A DNA stretch of 64,000 bases from Spisula solida (lineage: Eukaryota; Mollusca; Bivalvia; Venerida; Mactridae). Each line of letters begins with the position of its first letter. Within the stretch, counting starts at the first letter, position 1. A program made the translations under genes and the position numbers. Positions 59,901-64,000 of this stretch are shown here, piece by piece. Where the stretch lies: the NCBI GenBank assembly GCA_947247005.1, contig OX365944.1:18699501-18763500 (forward strand), in the 5' to 3' direction. The notes beneath the pieces were generated by a model. It ran no database searches, was not told the origin of the DNA, and saw nothing but the letters and a program-made list of their open reading frames with translations.

Positions 59901-61558
59901 GGGAGACAAGACTCTGAAAGTTGGCACCATGAAACAGATACCTTGTTCTGAGTTTATTACAGTAAATATTTTGAGCATAAAACTTAAGAATGATCTCATA
60001 TTTATACTCTTGACTTGAGCAAAATCTCAATTTGAGTTGAGATTTCAACTTGAGATGCTTCGGGAGATTGGGGCCTGGTATCGTATGCATATGTACTAGT
60101 ATTTCAGTAAGACTGCACTGTGTTAATAAAGCGTGCTTACACTGGCACACACACCACATCCTTACACATTGATACAGCTTTGTCTAGATTTGCAATTACA
60201 TGTATATCTGATTTGTCGAGATTGAACCTTTATTACACTTAAACCTTTCATATTATCACGTGACAAACCATTTCAAACATATGAAAGCAATTAACTTGAT
60301 TGTCAACTTGCCAGCTATGCTGGTGTCCTTGCGTGACTCGCTCCTGTCACACGTTTTCCTGACTATATATATATATATATATATATAATCTCATAGGAAG
60401 AGTTATAGCTTGTGTAGCACAGACTCAGCACTGAGAGATTGATCTATAGGGTTACCAACAATCGATGCAGAAATTCTAGTGTCCCTATGTTTGTATCAAT
60501 CAAACGTCATCATATCCCATTGTTCGTCACTTTGACCGAGGCCATTTTCATGCAGAGCTAGTAATTTTGTGTTTTTACTGTTCTTCGCTAATTCCTCTCA
60601 TATACGATACGTTCATATTTTTTTCTTGACAATCATAAAATCATGTTTCTTGAAATGGTAATCTGTGTGGTTTATGTGTCTTTCGTGCTTGCTGTTTCTG
60701 TTGATTACTGCCTTCCCAGCCCGATTTGTTTTGATATCTTTGAAGACGAAAGACCCGTAATGTGAACATAGATCGATGTCTTCAACCACACGTATTCTAA
60801 TACTAAGTAGCAGATTAAAAATATTCACTTACAAGTTTGTAATCACACATTCTTGCGTCATTCTATCACTAGCAGCATCTAAAGTCAGTGCGTGTATACA
60901 ATTAGGGATATAACTGTCCACATAATGAATCATAATTCTTGACTAGTTTCTTAATCCTCTATTTTAACTCAAGTTAGAGAGAAAAGTAATGTTTGTGGGA
61001 AATAAATACGTCCAGGGTGTTGGGTCTCTTGTGACTCTGTAAGATTCCGGAAACCAACAAAACTAATGTACCCAAAGAACTTATTTGCACAACGAATCTT
61101 ATGTTTGTAGTGATGACCAAGTGGTGTTATCCTTTCGTACTCAGAATTGCTTGGCGATAGCGGCATACAGTATAGCTATGGATTCTACCGTGTATGGAAA
61201 CAATGTATGTCATTAATTCCTGTCTGAAATAATTCTGACATCAATAAAGCAATGTCGGATTTCACTCGTTTTACTTCACTATGATTCATGATAATCATTC
61301 TTTCTTTTTCAGGGAACTAAATTCAGTTACCCTAGTGACAATCTAGTGTTCAGCGTTGTGCTTTACCTGTCGACCGCTGTAGTAACAATAATAGTATTGT
61401 TATGTCGCCGGCGGATTCGTTCATTCTTTGGCGGTGCTGAACTTGGTGGAAAACCCGTTGGAAAATGGGTATCAGCAATAATTCTATTGTGCTTATGGTC
61501 ATGTTATGTCATTATATCTTCATTAAACTCCGTCGGAAAGATATCATCTAGTTTCTAA
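26214..61558 (+). CDS. NCX: Na+/Ca2+ exchanger (SLC8/NCX family), whole gene, 9 coding exons
   Basis: Coding exons: 26214-26901, 46742-46977, 52742-52944, 55634-55875, 56361-56593, 57142-57247, 58082-58260, 58760-59089 and 61313-61558. All borders are GT/AG, phases match throughout, and the joined frame is 2463 nt, i.e. 820 residues plus stop. Seen: alpha-1 repeat with GTSAPE (residues 100-105), two Calx-beta domains (about 340-456 and 457-569), alpha-2 repeat with GTSMPDTF (687-694) and GSNAVNVFLG (715-724), and ten predicted membrane helices split 5+5 by a ~400-residue cytosolic loop. Family knowledge: SLC8 proteins sit in the plasma membrane and exchange about 3 Na+ for 1 Ca2+, with the Calx-beta domains sensing cytosolic Ca2+. 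The protein is shorter than vertebrate NCX1 (about 970 residues), mostly in the loop, and the first coding exon has no signal peptide. K+-dependent exchangers (SLC24) are excluded by the Calx-beta domains. Intron 1 is 19.8 kb and repeat-laden. Confidence 0.95.
27095..27205. repeat. Imperfect inverted repeat CATGGATACTGG
   Basis: CATGGATACTGG and CCAGTATCCATG about 75 nt apart, with a weakly paired GC-rich interior. Probably an old fold-back copy. Confidence 0.5.
27839..28061. mobile_element. 223-bp fold-back element with ~72-bp arms
   Basis: The left arm starts CTCACGGTATGAATCCCGAT and the right arm ends ATCGGGGTTCATACCGTGAG. Arms pair to CATATGGCTCTG / CAGAGCCATATG with few mismatches around a ~75-nt loop. 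No flanking duplication is certain. Confidence 0.87.
28324..28455. mobile_element. ~130-bp fold-back element
   Basis: Left arm ACGCATGCTTTTTCGCGCTA, right arm reverse complement ACGCATGTTTTTTCGTGCTA, both continuing TAACATCTG(T/C)AGAGTCCC. Lies 260 bp after another fold-back. Confidence 0.85.
29481..29703 (+). mobile_element. TATAGTCCAGT-ended MITE, copy 3
   Basis: TATAGTCCAGTCAGGGTAGG to CCTAACTGGACTGTA, with the same interior as 10772-10990 (GCGCAGCGGTCGA.TCCACTA, GTGTACACATAAACGGCAAC). Confidence 0.87.
31333..32043. repeat. 36-bp minisatellite, 20 units
   Basis: Unit: GTAACGCTCATGAATG then TAACCCGTGTTTTCTTCGCT. I count 20 TAACC(C/T)GTG cores. Some units lack GTAA (32 bp), and the 3' half uses CTCTAACG/CTCTATCG and GCTTTC variants. 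Because 36 is a multiple of three and the unit lacks stops in several frames, long repetitive frames appear on both strands; they are not genes. Confidence 0.95.
32573..32745. repeat. 24-bp minisatellite, about 7 units
   Basis: Unit TGTGTTACGAGTGTATGCTT plus AATA. The first two units carry GTAAATGC in place of GTGTATGC and have small length changes. Confidence 0.93.
32746..36830. other. Intronic, no gene seen; one tRNA-like A box
   Basis: Only a short A-box-like TAGTGTAGTGGTAAAGCG (about 36687-36704) without a clear B box was noticed. The other frames are short and motif-free. Confidence 0.4.
36839..37098. mobile_element. ~260-bp nested fold-back element
   Basis: Outer pair CCATAGGCACATGGTT / AACCATGTGCCTATGG. 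Inner pair AGCGGTCATGTTTAGC / GCTAAACATGACCGCT followed by CCGGATATGACGT / ACGTCATATCCG. Non-pairing stretches separate the two stems. Confidence 0.8.
37470..37790. repeat. Possible DNA-transposon remnant
   Basis: Contains GGCGCGTAGCTACC, CGTACGCAGAATACGCAGCT and, 220 bp on, TTTCAGGGGGAGCAGGCCCC then TTGCGTACACC. These GC-rich patches resemble ends of widely dispersed invertebrate repeats, but I cannot name the family or delimit it. Confidence 0.3.
39290..39635 (+). repeat. ~75-bp tandem array, left part
   Basis: The marker (C)CATGGTTACGAA recurs at about 39332, 39406, 39485 and 39559, with shared TTGTATCGGTAAATTCCATG and AAATTCTTATA.AATTGT. The array is interrupted at 39635 by the element 39636-43794 and resumes at 43795. 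Confidence 0.82.
39660..40342 (+). repeat. 61-bp minisatellite, left arm, about 11 units
   Basis: Unit (three overlapping pieces): GGACGACATTCAAAAAATCG, TCTAAAATCGAATGTCGTCC, AGCTCGACATTGGACGACAT. Each unit can fold: GGACGACATTC pairs with GAATGTCGTCC across 18 nt. Frames through the array are repeat by-products. Confidence 0.93.
40346..42484. other. Centre of the 4.16-kb element; no coding seen
   Basis: No transposase motif on either strand. A small duplication (CACAATAAG..GTACAGTGAT) occurs at 41355-41495. Otherwise AT-rich sequence. Confidence 0.5.
42485..43765 (-). repeat. 61-bp minisatellite, right arm, about 20 units
   Basis: Same unit as the left arm in reverse orientation. Units differ mainly in the 18-nt loop (TTTTAGACGATT, TTTTGGATGATT, TTTTTGACCATT). 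The order of these variants repeats every six units (366 bp), e.g. 42792-43151 against 43158-43517. Confidence 0.93.
43795..44125 (+). repeat. ~75-bp tandem array, right part
   Basis: Resumes TAAATACCATGGTTACGAAA in the same orientation as 39290-39635, then decays (CCATGGTTATA at 43991 and 44048). Together with the left part it shows the pre-insertion array. Confidence 0.7.
44640..44771 (-). mobile_element. LINE 3' tail fragment
   Basis: The minus-strand frame reads YRTIETELIELRFTWGEAE followed by TKAKHMAEWRNLAATLRSEL and EYG. This is the standard order of a LINE ORF2 C-terminus (RRTIExEL..LTWGEAE..A.xRxxWRxLVxALCS). Different subfamily from 4740-5072. Truncated at its 5' side. Confidence 0.75.
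45557..45809. mobile_element. GGCCCCGATCTCC-ended MITE, copy 3
   Basis: Left end GGCCCCAATCTTCCGAAGTA, right end reverse complement GGCCCCGATCTCCCGAAACA. Same ~250-bp length and TCTCAA palindromes as copies 1, 2 and 4. Confidence 0.83.
46742..46977 (+). CDS. NCX: NCX coding exon 2: start of cytosolic loop
   Basis: Enters phase 1 (the G of exon 1 joins AC to make D230) after TTGTTATTTCAG and leaves phase 0 at GAT|GTAAGT. It encodes residues 230-308: an acidic/glycine-rich start (DIDNNLGKSGGGNNEDIDI), a charged helix rich in E, A and K, then WYRIQATRKLTGG (283-295). The last motif matches the conserved YRIQATRLMTG segment that precedes the first Calx-beta domain in animal NCX proteins. It lies 19.8 kb from exon 1, and the phase match and this motif are what link the two. 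Confidence 0.93.
47097..47340 (+). repeat. Dispersed TTTTTATTAGTCCCCTACC repeat fragment
   Basis: TTTTTATTAGTCCCCTACCG, GTCCGTCCGTC, AAGTTTATGAAACTTGATAT and GTTGCTATGGCAACAGAAAC in this order are what I recall from a bivalve dispersed repeat. Single copy in this window, so the family call rests on memory. Confidence 0.5.
48195..48350 (+). repeat. GTGCTCGGCTG..AGTTGAGTGCTGCC dispersed repeat, copy 1
   Basis: Shares CAGTTGAG(T/C)GCTGCCTT(T)CCTG with 50930-51035. Related, more diverged copies lie at 56640-56765, 60655-60740 and (minus) 62210-62340. Confidence 0.65.
49104..49200. repeat. ~35-bp tandem repeat, about 3 units
   Basis: GATGCTAACCTAGTAAGTCA and GTAAGTAAGT repeated three times. Confidence 0.88.
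49312..49441 (-). mobile_element. 130-bp MITE (GGAGAGATCA ends), copy 2, TA flanks
   Basis: Reverse-orientation copy of 19697-19828. Ends GGAGAGATCATG / reverse complement GGAGAGATCACC; TA on both sides. Confidence 0.84.
50755..50905. repeat. ~33-bp tandem repeat, about 5 units
   Basis: GACAGCTGAAACTTGG and TTTTAGCTTT recur with decay at ~33-bp spacing. Confidence 0.8.
50930..51035 (+). repeat. AGTTGAGCGCTGCC dispersed repeat, copy 2
   Basis: GCTCGTCTGTCTCAGTTGAG then CGCTGCCTTCCCTGTCCAAT; matches 48195-48350. Confidence 0.65.
52742..52944 (+). CDS. NCX: NCX coding exon 3: linker and start of Calx-beta domain 1
   Basis: The acceptor is TCTGCTCTTTTTTTCAG ending at 52741, and the donor is AAG|GTAAAA. 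Phase in is 0 and phase out is 2. It encodes residues 309-375 plus two bases of R376. After a linker of about 30 residues, the beta strands AVIEF, VLENEGKVRLGIRRYG and DVPCVVR are typical of a Calx-beta fold. A second in-frame AG at 52767-52768 (AAAACAG) would drop nine residues (LYLNVMSKQ, 309-317) without disturbing the frame, so alternative 3' splice-site use is possible. The upstream acceptor has the far better pyrimidine tract. Confidence 0.9.
53530..53713. repeat. 47-bp tandem repeat, about 4 units
   Basis: TGTGTAATGTGATACAATTA then CTCGGGGTGCGATACCATAG and CTCCCAG, repeated four times with few changes, in intron 3. Confidence 0.92.
55047..55358. repeat. 34-bp minisatellite, 9 units, intron 3
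   Basis: Unit CATGGATACAGTTAACGCCA then TGGATCCTGGAGGA. I count nine (G/T)TAACGCCATGG cores. GTTTACGCC variants alternate with GTTAACGCC in the 3' half. Confidence 0.93.
55634..55875 (+). CDS. NCX: NCX coding exon 4: rest of Calx-beta domain 1 (Ca2+ sensor)
   Basis: Phase 2 in (AG|A = R376) after TGAATTTTAG, phase 1 out at G|GTAAGT. It encodes residues 377-456. The calcium-site acids of the family's first Calx-beta domain are largely kept: IDGTAEAVNDY (380-390), VDDDIWEPDEFF (413-424) and INDDE ending at 457. In NCX1 the equivalent clusters bind four Ca2+ ions and form the high-affinity activating sensor, so this domain is expected to bind Ca2+; that is inference from motif conservation. Confidence 0.93.
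56361..56593 (+). CDS. NCX: NCX coding exon 5: first part of Calx-beta domain 2
   Basis: The acceptor TTTCCATTACAG ends at 56360; G|AA gives E457. The exon leaves phase 0 at GAA|GTGAGT. It encodes residues 458-534: EPGSFSFTKPSYVVREGTGK, then ITRVNGADG, SYQTKDMSASSGKDYISGEG and VEFGHGETQKTVDITILNTE. The order of strands and the G-K-D-Y and GEGTVEF motifs fit Calx-beta domain 2. The segment aligned with the vertebrate IDDEEY acid cluster reads LNTEEE across the exon 5/6 border, so two aspartates are replaced by N and T. Confidence 0.92.
57142..57247 (+). CDS. NCX: NCX coding exon 6: end of Calx-beta domain 2
   Basis: Short exon (106 nt), phase 0 in after TTTAATTAAAG, phase 1 out at G|GTAAGT. 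It encodes residues 535-569, beginning EEERDCSF and ending KTIVTLVNDD, the closing strand and acid pair of the second Calx-beta domain. In vertebrates the corresponding part of domain 2 is where mutually exclusive and cassette exons are spliced. I searched both flanking introns by eye for a second exon with phases 0/1 and similar coding, and found none. The vertebrate cassette region is absent, so the loop is compact. Confidence 0.88.
58082..58260 (+). CDS. NCX: NCX coding exon 7: loop end before membrane return
   Basis: Phase 1 in (G|AA = E570) after TTTTATTTGACAG, phase 0 out at AAA|GTATGT. It encodes residues 571-629: FQDMVSRIAVATKQN, then TTWKEQFHNAM (594-604) and IDYIMHFLSFFWK (617-629). 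These match the family's S-W-x-E-Q-F segment and the DYVMHFLTVFWK stretch that leads into the first membrane helix of the second half. Confidence 0.93.
58760..59089 (+). CDS. NCX: NCX coding exon 8: alpha-2 repeat and membrane helices
   Basis: Acceptor TTTTATTTCAG ends at 58759; phase 0 in and out; donor AAG|GTAATG. It encodes residues 630-739: VMFAFIPP, a helix at about 645-662 (FSFSLAWIGLLTCIVGD), then GLNDLITAITFVALGTSMPDTFASR, with T688, S689 and D692 in ion-binding positions, and a following helix with GNINGSNAVNVFLGLGLPW. Alpha-2 of animal NCX carries an aspartate where alpha-1 has glutamate, as here. The family GNVTGSN is GNINGSN in this protein, a mild change. The open frame upstream of 58760 is intronic. 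Confidence 0.95.
59828..60075. mobile_element. GGCCCCGATCTCC-ended MITE, copy 4, left tip truncated
   Basis: Interior nearly identical to copy 1; the right end reads GGAGATTGGGGCC but the left end begins AACTCCCGAAGCAGC, missing the GGCCCCGAT tip. Confidence 0.85.
60363..60388. repeat. (TA)n microsatellite
   Basis: About 12 uninterrupted TA dinucleotides in intron 8. Confidence 0.95.
61313..61558 (+). CDS. NCX: NCX coding exon 9: last two membrane helices and stop
   Basis: Acceptor CTTTCTTTTTCAG ends at 61312; phase 0; stop TAA at 61556-61558. It encodes residues 740-820: an extracellular stretch, a helix at about 750-770 (LVFSVVLYLSTAVVTIIVLL), the basic CRRRIRSFFGGAELGGK turn that matches the family RRRxxxGGELGG motif, and a final helix at about 791-810. 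The C-terminus is short and cytosolic or luminal depending on topology. A palindromic mobile element begins only 29 nt after the stop. Confidence 0.93.
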   Translation, partial: GTKFSYPSDNLVFSVVLYLSTAVVTIIVLLCRRRIRSFFGGAELGGKPVGKWVSAIILLCLWSCYVIISSLNSVGKISSSF

Positions 61559-61586
61559 AATGTATCTTTATTAATGCACTTTGTGT

Positions 61587-61711
61587 CACAGGTAATCGTA
61601 TTATTGAAAAAGATTTTTAAAAAATCTTTTAGAAAATTTATCTTATCTTAGATATTATAAATTTTATAAAAAAAAATATTTAACTCTTTATTAATGATAC
61701 AGTTACCTGTG
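61587..61711. mobile_element. CACAGGTAAC-family palindromic MITE, intact copy, in NCX 3' UTR region
   Basis: Starts CACAGGTAATCGTATTATTG and ends CTTTATTAATGATACAGTTA then CCTGTG. It begins 29 nt after the NCX stop. Other copies or ends are at 8691, 10590-10633, 12868-12908, 62382-62473 and 63941 to window end. Confidence 0.83.
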
Positions 61712-62199
61712 CTTTGTACCATTATTGATATCATATTTGGTTCTCAACTAGCTCCGAAACTTGTGTCTCAATTTAGATGTTGCAATGTAGATTACTGTTG
61801 GATAATGCCGAAGAAGTTAAAGCATATGAATATATCAGGGGTGGTATTCACAAAGCGTGTTAATGGAAAACTCAGAATTTTCTTAAAATATTAAAATTTC
61901 CTTTCGGCGTATCAGCTAAACAGGAAAATCAAGATTATCATTTTTTATACAATTATGCAAAGAGCTACAATAATCACAAAGAAATCATGGAGCATTCTTC
62001 GTTTCTTTGGAAATATGTGCAGCTTAATTTTTTTACATAAGTCAAAATATTTAAGTTTTCCACTAAGATGCTTTGTGCATACCACCCATAACTGTAAGTT
62101 GTTAAGCTCTGAGTTTTATTTACAAACACACACGAACATACTTAAACTCGGACCTTGAGCTAAATATTTGCAAAATGTTTTATTGTGTCTAGAATTTCT

Positions 62200-62345
62200 T
62201 TGCTGGTGTATCTAAACCAATGTACTAAACATCGGACAGGTATAGCAGTACTCAACGTAAACGGACGAGCACAGGAAACATAAAAACAACACAGACCACC
62301 ATTACATGGCACAATGCCTAACACACAATTATGTCTATACAATAC
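62200..62345 (-). repeat. AGTTGAGTGCTGCC dispersed repeat, minus-strand diverged copy
   Basis: On minus: GCATTGTGCCATG, TTTTTATGTTTCCTGTGCTC, GTCCGTTTACGTTGAGTACT then GCTATACCTGTCCGATG, aligned in order with 48195-48350. Confidence 0.55.
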
Positions 62346-62381
62346 AAGTAATTGTTGTTTGGACATCATGCACCCGTAGGT

Positions 62382-62473
62382 CACTCGTAACTGTATCATT
62401 GATAAAGAATAAAACATTTTTTTACAAAATTTATGTTATAATTTTTGTTTACTCTTTATTAATGATACATGTG
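62382..62473. mobile_element. CACAGGTAAC-family palindromic MITE, second 3' copy
   Basis: CGTAACTGTATCATTGATAA to TTTACTCTTTATTAATGATA; tips partly decayed. Confidence 0.75.
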
Positions 62474-63940
62474 CCGTATGTCTGTTTATATTAAAACCAA
62501 TATGGCATAGTGATTGTGAAAAAAACATTTACAAGGCTAAGCATGAGTGTTTGGTTTTCAATTGTTTCAGGATAAGAACCCACTGCGTACGTTAAATGGT
62601 TTTATACATGTATATCATTATCAGCGCATATAGTCATGTGATAAAATGCTTGGCTTTTTTACTATTAAATCTTACAAAGTTATGTTATCTTATTAAATCT
62701 GATCGTGTTTTTCAAACAATATTTGTGATACATTGTTAAACTTTTTACCAAACTTTGTAACAATTGTAACAATTAAGGGAAATAGTTTGTAGACGCTTTA
62801 AAATTACTCGGTACATCAATTAGAAATCTAAACGTCAACGGTTCATAGACTATTCTTACTTTTAGTTATACTTAAGGAGAATAATTTTTGCAAAAAGATT
62901 AGCTTTTTCGAAAAGAAAGAAAAACTGCAATAAAATAAATTGCTTTCATTTTCGTATCCATAAAGCCAAGTTTATTCTATCTTACACAAAGGGAGACAAA
63001 TCTGATAATTTCACTGTCATTAGGTTGTCTCCCTTTAATATTGCTTCTTGAACAAAGCATGTTAAGTTGTTACGTCCTTCAACAATATTTGAATACGAAA
63101 GAAATAACAAGAATAATAATAAAGACTTTATTTAAAGAGCTTGTGTGATATTGCAATACACATTTTTTCACTGAATCCTGTGAATGCCATCGCACAGTCG
63201 CAGCACCGATTGGTAGTAAACATGATGTTACTAAAAGTTATTTCTCGTGTGTCTATGTTCTATTGGATTGGACAGGCATAATACACGTAAATGTTTAAGC
63301 TAGAAAATAATGGTCAATCGGTTAAATTGTTTTTTTTTATATGGACCGTACAACAATTTAGTTAGTAATTGCATGTATATTAATAATATTTTTTCGTATT
63401 AGCATTTTCGACCCTTTTCAAGCATTCATACCAAACCAACCGATTTCCGAAAAAAAGTAAACTGACAACTCTACGTCGTTGCAATGGCATTCATAGGGCC
63501 CAGTAAAGCCAGTGGATTTTTGCCAATCTATGTTAAGTAAAAACGAATTGTGAATGGATTGATTTACTCATCATGTAGTTTAATCATGTTTTCTAGATAC
63601 AATGTACATACAATCATGTCATTGGGTAGACTCATGTTTTCTGATGCTATTTCTTGTTGCTTGTTATGTTTGTATGTTTATCATAATTCCTGTATTTATG
63701 CATTTTATACAAATATATTGATATGAATAAAACTATAATTTATAAATAAATATTTGGTTTTGGTATGCGACATCTATAAAGAGTCGCCCATACATATGCG
63801 TATAGTCAGTGTTGTTACCCCTAGCAACCGATGTCCAATGTAGTGTGGTACGATATAGTTGCATTGCTATTGGAGGGTTTTATAAACCTGTTAAAATACC
63901 TATGAAGTGTTGTCCGGTGGTAATTAAAAGCACAATTTAC
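62474..63940. other. Downstream of NCX; no gene seen
   Basis: A small hairpin (AAGGGAGACAA / TTGTCTCCCTT, 62990-63037) and several AATAAA words (for example near 63726 and 63745) are present; none can be assigned as the NCX poly(A) signal from sequence alone. Confidence 0.45.
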
Positions 63941-64000
63941 CACAGGTAACTGTATCATTGATTAAGAGTAAAAAAATGTAAATTTATATCATCATATTTA
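63941..64000. mobile_element. CACAGGTAAC-family MITE, cut by window end
   Basis: CACAGGTAACTGTATCATTG then ATTAAGAGTAAAAAAATG matches the left half of 61587-61711. Confidence 0.75.

Larger units (their letters stand above)
46978..61312 (+). other. NCX introns 2-8
   Basis: Intron lengths are 5764, 2689, 485, 548, 834, 499 and 2223 nt. Intron 2 holds a dispersed repeat at 47097, a 35-bp array at 49104, a ~130-bp inverted-repeat element at 49311 and a 33-bp array at 50755. Intron 3 holds a 47-bp array (53530) and a 34-bp array (55047). Introns 4-7 are small; intron 5 has part of a dispersed repeat at 56650. Intron 8 holds an inverted-repeat element (59828-60075), a (TA)n tract and a dispersed repeat fragment (60655). 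Nothing else stood out. Confidence 0.85.

Overview
The window is AT-rich animal genomic DNA, most likely from a bivalve or other mollusc. The evidence for this is introns with GT/AG borders, a metazoan Na+/Ca2+ exchanger, and repeat families I know from bivalve genomes (a tandem ~144-bp unit element with GTCCGTC-rich head at 16811-17675, and a 'TTTTTATTAGTCCCCTACC' repeat at 47113). The taxonomic call is inference from remembered repeat style, not a search.

Only one real protein-coding gene is visible. It is a plus-strand SLC8/NCX-type sodium/calcium exchanger running from a start codon at 26214 to a stop at 61558. I assembled nine coding exons whose phases all agree (1,0,2,1,0,1,0,0), giving an 820-residue protein. 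Exon 1 carries the first five membrane segments and the alpha-1 repeat. Exon 2 carries the start of the cytosolic loop, exons 3-4 the first Calx-beta domain and exons 5-6 the second. Exon 7 leads back to the membrane, exon 8 carries the alpha-2 repeat and exon 9 the last two membrane segments. A 5' UTR exon probably begins at 26061 and holds four short upstream ORFs.

The 26 kb upstream and the introns are dominated by repeats. Upstream there are 90-bp and 89-bp tandem arrays, many small inverted-repeat DNA elements (several with TA target duplications), a Tc1-like transposase fossil, a LINE 3' tail, tRNA-like SINE heads, and a 3.4-kb fold-back element with ~700-bp arms (15558-18937). Each arm of that element keeps the same ~100-codon open frame. 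Intron 1 (19.8 kb) holds a 36-bp array (31333-32043), a 24-bp array (32573-32745), and a 4.16-kb element (39636-43794). That element's inverted ends are arrays of a 61-bp hairpin-forming unit. It is flanked by the 8-bp duplication TAAATACC and sits inside an older ~75-bp tandem array. Introns 2-8 hold further minisatellites (34, 47, 33 and 35 bp) and repeat fragments.

The most unusual items are the two large fold-back elements, the repeated landing of one ~250-bp inverted-repeat family inside SINEs, and the altered calcium-site acids in the second Calx-beta domain of the exchanger. No CRISPR, rRNA or functional tRNA gene was seen.
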